Positions 62,782 through 64,000 of a DNA stretch of 64,000 bases are shown here, piece after piece. The position numbers and the translations under genes were made by a program. Below the pieces are notes generated by a model, which saw only the letters and a program-made list of their open reading frames with translations, was not told the origin of the DNA and searched no databases. The number at the start of each line of letters is the position of its first letter. Within the stretch, counting starts at the first letter, position 1. This DNA is from Enterobacter asburiae (GTDB lineage: Bacteria > Pseudomonadota > Gammaproteobacteria > Enterobacterales > Enterobacteriaceae). The DNA lies in the NCBI RefSeq assembly GCF_024599655.1, contig NZ_CP102247.1, positions 744,001 through 808,000 on the forward strand, written 5' to 3'.

Positions 62782-63414
62782 ATGCAGAAACCAGAAAAGT
62801 TGCCCGTGACATTCGCCAAAAACGATGTAGAAATTATTGCACGAGAAACGCTTTATAGCGGTTTTTTTTCAATGGATCTTTACCGTTTCAGGCATCGTCT
62901 GTTTAACGGGGAAATGAGCGGTGAAATCAGACGCGAAATTTTTGAACGCGGGCATGCGGCAGTCTTGCTACCCTTTGACCCAGTGCGTGACGAAGTTGTG
63001 CTGGTGGAGCAGATCCGCATTGCCGCTTATGACGTGAGTGAGAGCCCGTGGCTGTTGGAAATGGTGGCCGGGATGATCGAAGAAGGTGAGTCGGTTGAAG
63101 ACGTCGCCCGGCGCGAGGCGCTGGAGGAGGCGGGGCTGGTGGTAGGCCGCACCAAACCGGTGCTGAGCTATCTGGCAAGCCCGGGGGGCACCAGCGAGCG
63201 CTTGTCCATTATGGTGGGCGAAGTGGACGCCACGACGGCGGAAGGGATCCACGGTCTGGCAGATGAAAACGAAGATATTCGGGTTCATGTGGTGAGCCGG
63301 GAACAGGCTTATCAGTGGGTAGAAGAGGGGAAAATCGACAACGCAGCGTCTGTCATCGCCCTGCAATGGCTACAGCTGCATTATCAGACATTACGAAACG
63401 AGTGGAAAAAATGA
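62782..63414 (+). CDS. nudF: ADP-ribose pyrophosphatase NudF
   Basis: A 210-residue Nudix hydrolase; Nudix box GMIEEGESVEDVARREALEE then AGL. Cleaves ADP-ribose to AMP and ribose-5-phosphate. Divergent from tolC; overlaps yqiB by ATGA. Confidence 0.96.
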   Translation: MQKPEKLPVTFAKNDVEIIARETLYSGFFSMDLYRFRHRLFNGEMSGEIRREIFERGHAAVLLPFDPVRDEVVLVEQIRIAAYDVSESPWLLEMVAGMIEEGESVEDVARREALEEAGLVVGRTKPVLSYLASPGGTSERLSIMVGEVDATTAEGIHGLADENEDIRVHVVSREQAYQWVEEGKIDNAASVIALQWLQLHYQTLRNEWKK

Positions 63415-63833
63415 AGCGCTATACGCCTGACTTCCCAGAAATGATGCGCCTGTGCGAAACCAATTTCGCACAGTTGCGCCGCCTGCTGCCGCGTAACGAC
63501 GCACCCGGCGAAACGGTAAGCTATCAGGTGAGCAACGCGCAGTATCGGTTAACGATAACGGAATCAACGCGCTACACTACGCTGGTGGAGATTGAGCAAA
63601 CGGCCCCGAGCATTAGCTACTGGAGCCTGCCGTCGATGACGGTGCGCCTCTATCACGACGCGATGGTCGCTGAAGTGTGTTCAAGCCAGCAGATCTTTCG
63701 CTTCAAAGCGCGTTATGATTACCCGAATAAAAAGTTGCATCAACGCGACGAAAAGCATCAAATTAACCAGTTTTTAGCCGACTGGCTAAGATATTGTTTA
63801 GCACATGGAGCAATGGCGATTCCGGTTTGTTAG
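63411..63833 (+). CDS. yqiB: DUF1249 protein YqiB
   Basis: A 140-residue protein of unknown function (MKRYTPDFPEMMRLCETNFA, LHQRDEKHQINQFLADWLR). ATG 63411 overlaps the nudF stop, the E. coli arrangement nudF-yqiB-cpdA. Confidence 0.93.
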   Translation: MKRYTPDFPEMMRLCETNFAQLRRLLPRNDAPGETVSYQVSNAQYRLTITESTRYTTLVEIEQTAPSISYWSLPSMTVRLYHDAMVAEVCSSQQIFRFKARYDYPNKKLHQRDEKHQINQFLADWLRYCLAHGAMAIPVC

Positions 63834-63860
63834 CGTCATAAACCTACCTAAGGACACCAT

Positions 63861-64000
63861 TTGGAAAGCCTGTTGAACCTGACTGTTGCTGGTGGGGCGC
63901 CAGTCAGGATATTACAAATCACCGATACCCACCTTTTTGCCGAAAAGCATGAGACGCTACTGGGGGTCAACACCTGGGAGAGTTATCAGGCGGTGCTTAG
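63861..64000 (+). CDS. cpdA: cAMP phosphodiesterase CpdA (5' part)
   Basis: Starts at TTG 63861 with AAGGA upstream and runs off the window after 46 codons (ESLLNLTVAGGAPVRILQIT, then DTHLF). D-x-H (DTH) is the first metal motif of the class III phosphodiesterase. E. coli cpdA also uses TTG as I remember it. Confidence 0.93.
   Translation, partial: MESLLNLTVAGGAPVRILQITDTHLFAEKHETLLGVNTWESYQAVL

Overview
The window is chromosomal DNA of an Enterobacteriaceae member close to Enterobacter. From 27.5 kb onward the gene order (mug, rpoD-dnaG-rpsU, tsaD, plsY, folB, uppP, cca, ygiM, ygiF, glnE, hldE, ubiK, ribB, a ygiL-yqiGHI-like fimbrial cluster, zupT, ygiD, ygiC-ygiB-tolC, nudF, yqiB, cpdA) is that of Escherichia coli and its relatives, and the proteins look near-identical to the E. 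coli ones as I remember them. The main departures in the core are a urease operon (ureDABCEJFG) and an MFS transporter between tsaD and plsY.

About 0.8-27.4 kb is an accessory island at the 3' end of a tRNA-Ile(CAU) gene (27323-27398, minus strand). Two further partial copies of the tRNA 3' end, at 851-896 (badly eroded) and 20335-20381 (nearly exact), divide the island into at least two units.

Unit 1 (about 0.85-20.4 kb) is a reduced P2/186-family prophage: integrase pseudogene, 186-type CI repressor with an operator-like palindrome, early genes, replication protein A, a LexA box and a Tum-type SOS antirepressor gene. It then goes straight to tail gene X, holin, SAR endolysin, spanins, R, V, W, J, I, H, G, FI, FII, E/E', T, U, D and ogr. 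The whole head/packaging block (Q, P, O, N, M, L), tail-completion gene S and any recognisable cos are missing, while tail, lysis and SOS-control genes are open. This is the layout expected of an SOS-induced contractile-tail bacteriocin (tailocin) derived from a 186-like phage, though it still carries its replication gene.

Unit 2 (20.4-27.3 kb) is AT-rich and looks like a defence or cargo module: an IS3-family element, an unknown protein gene that ends on the IS terminal repeat, a NACHT-type NTPase resembling bacterial anti-phage NLR-like proteins, a divergent HTH protein, a set of degenerate direct repeats of about 46 bp, a protein with a PD-(D/E)xK nuclease-like motif, a phage-gene remnant and a DUF551 protein. 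A further defence-like gene, with a HEPN RNase motif, is translationally coupled to the dead integrase in unit 1.

Regulatory sites readable from sequence include the LexA box of tum, a Fur-like box before zupT, a NAC-type site before ureD, a marbox before tolC, an FMN riboswitch before ribB, and several terminators and REP/BIME pairs. The first 0.8 kb is accessory DNA with a frameshifted gene remnant and a LexA-like promoter firing off the left edge. All functional statements rest on motif reading and remembered family sequences; no database search was possible.
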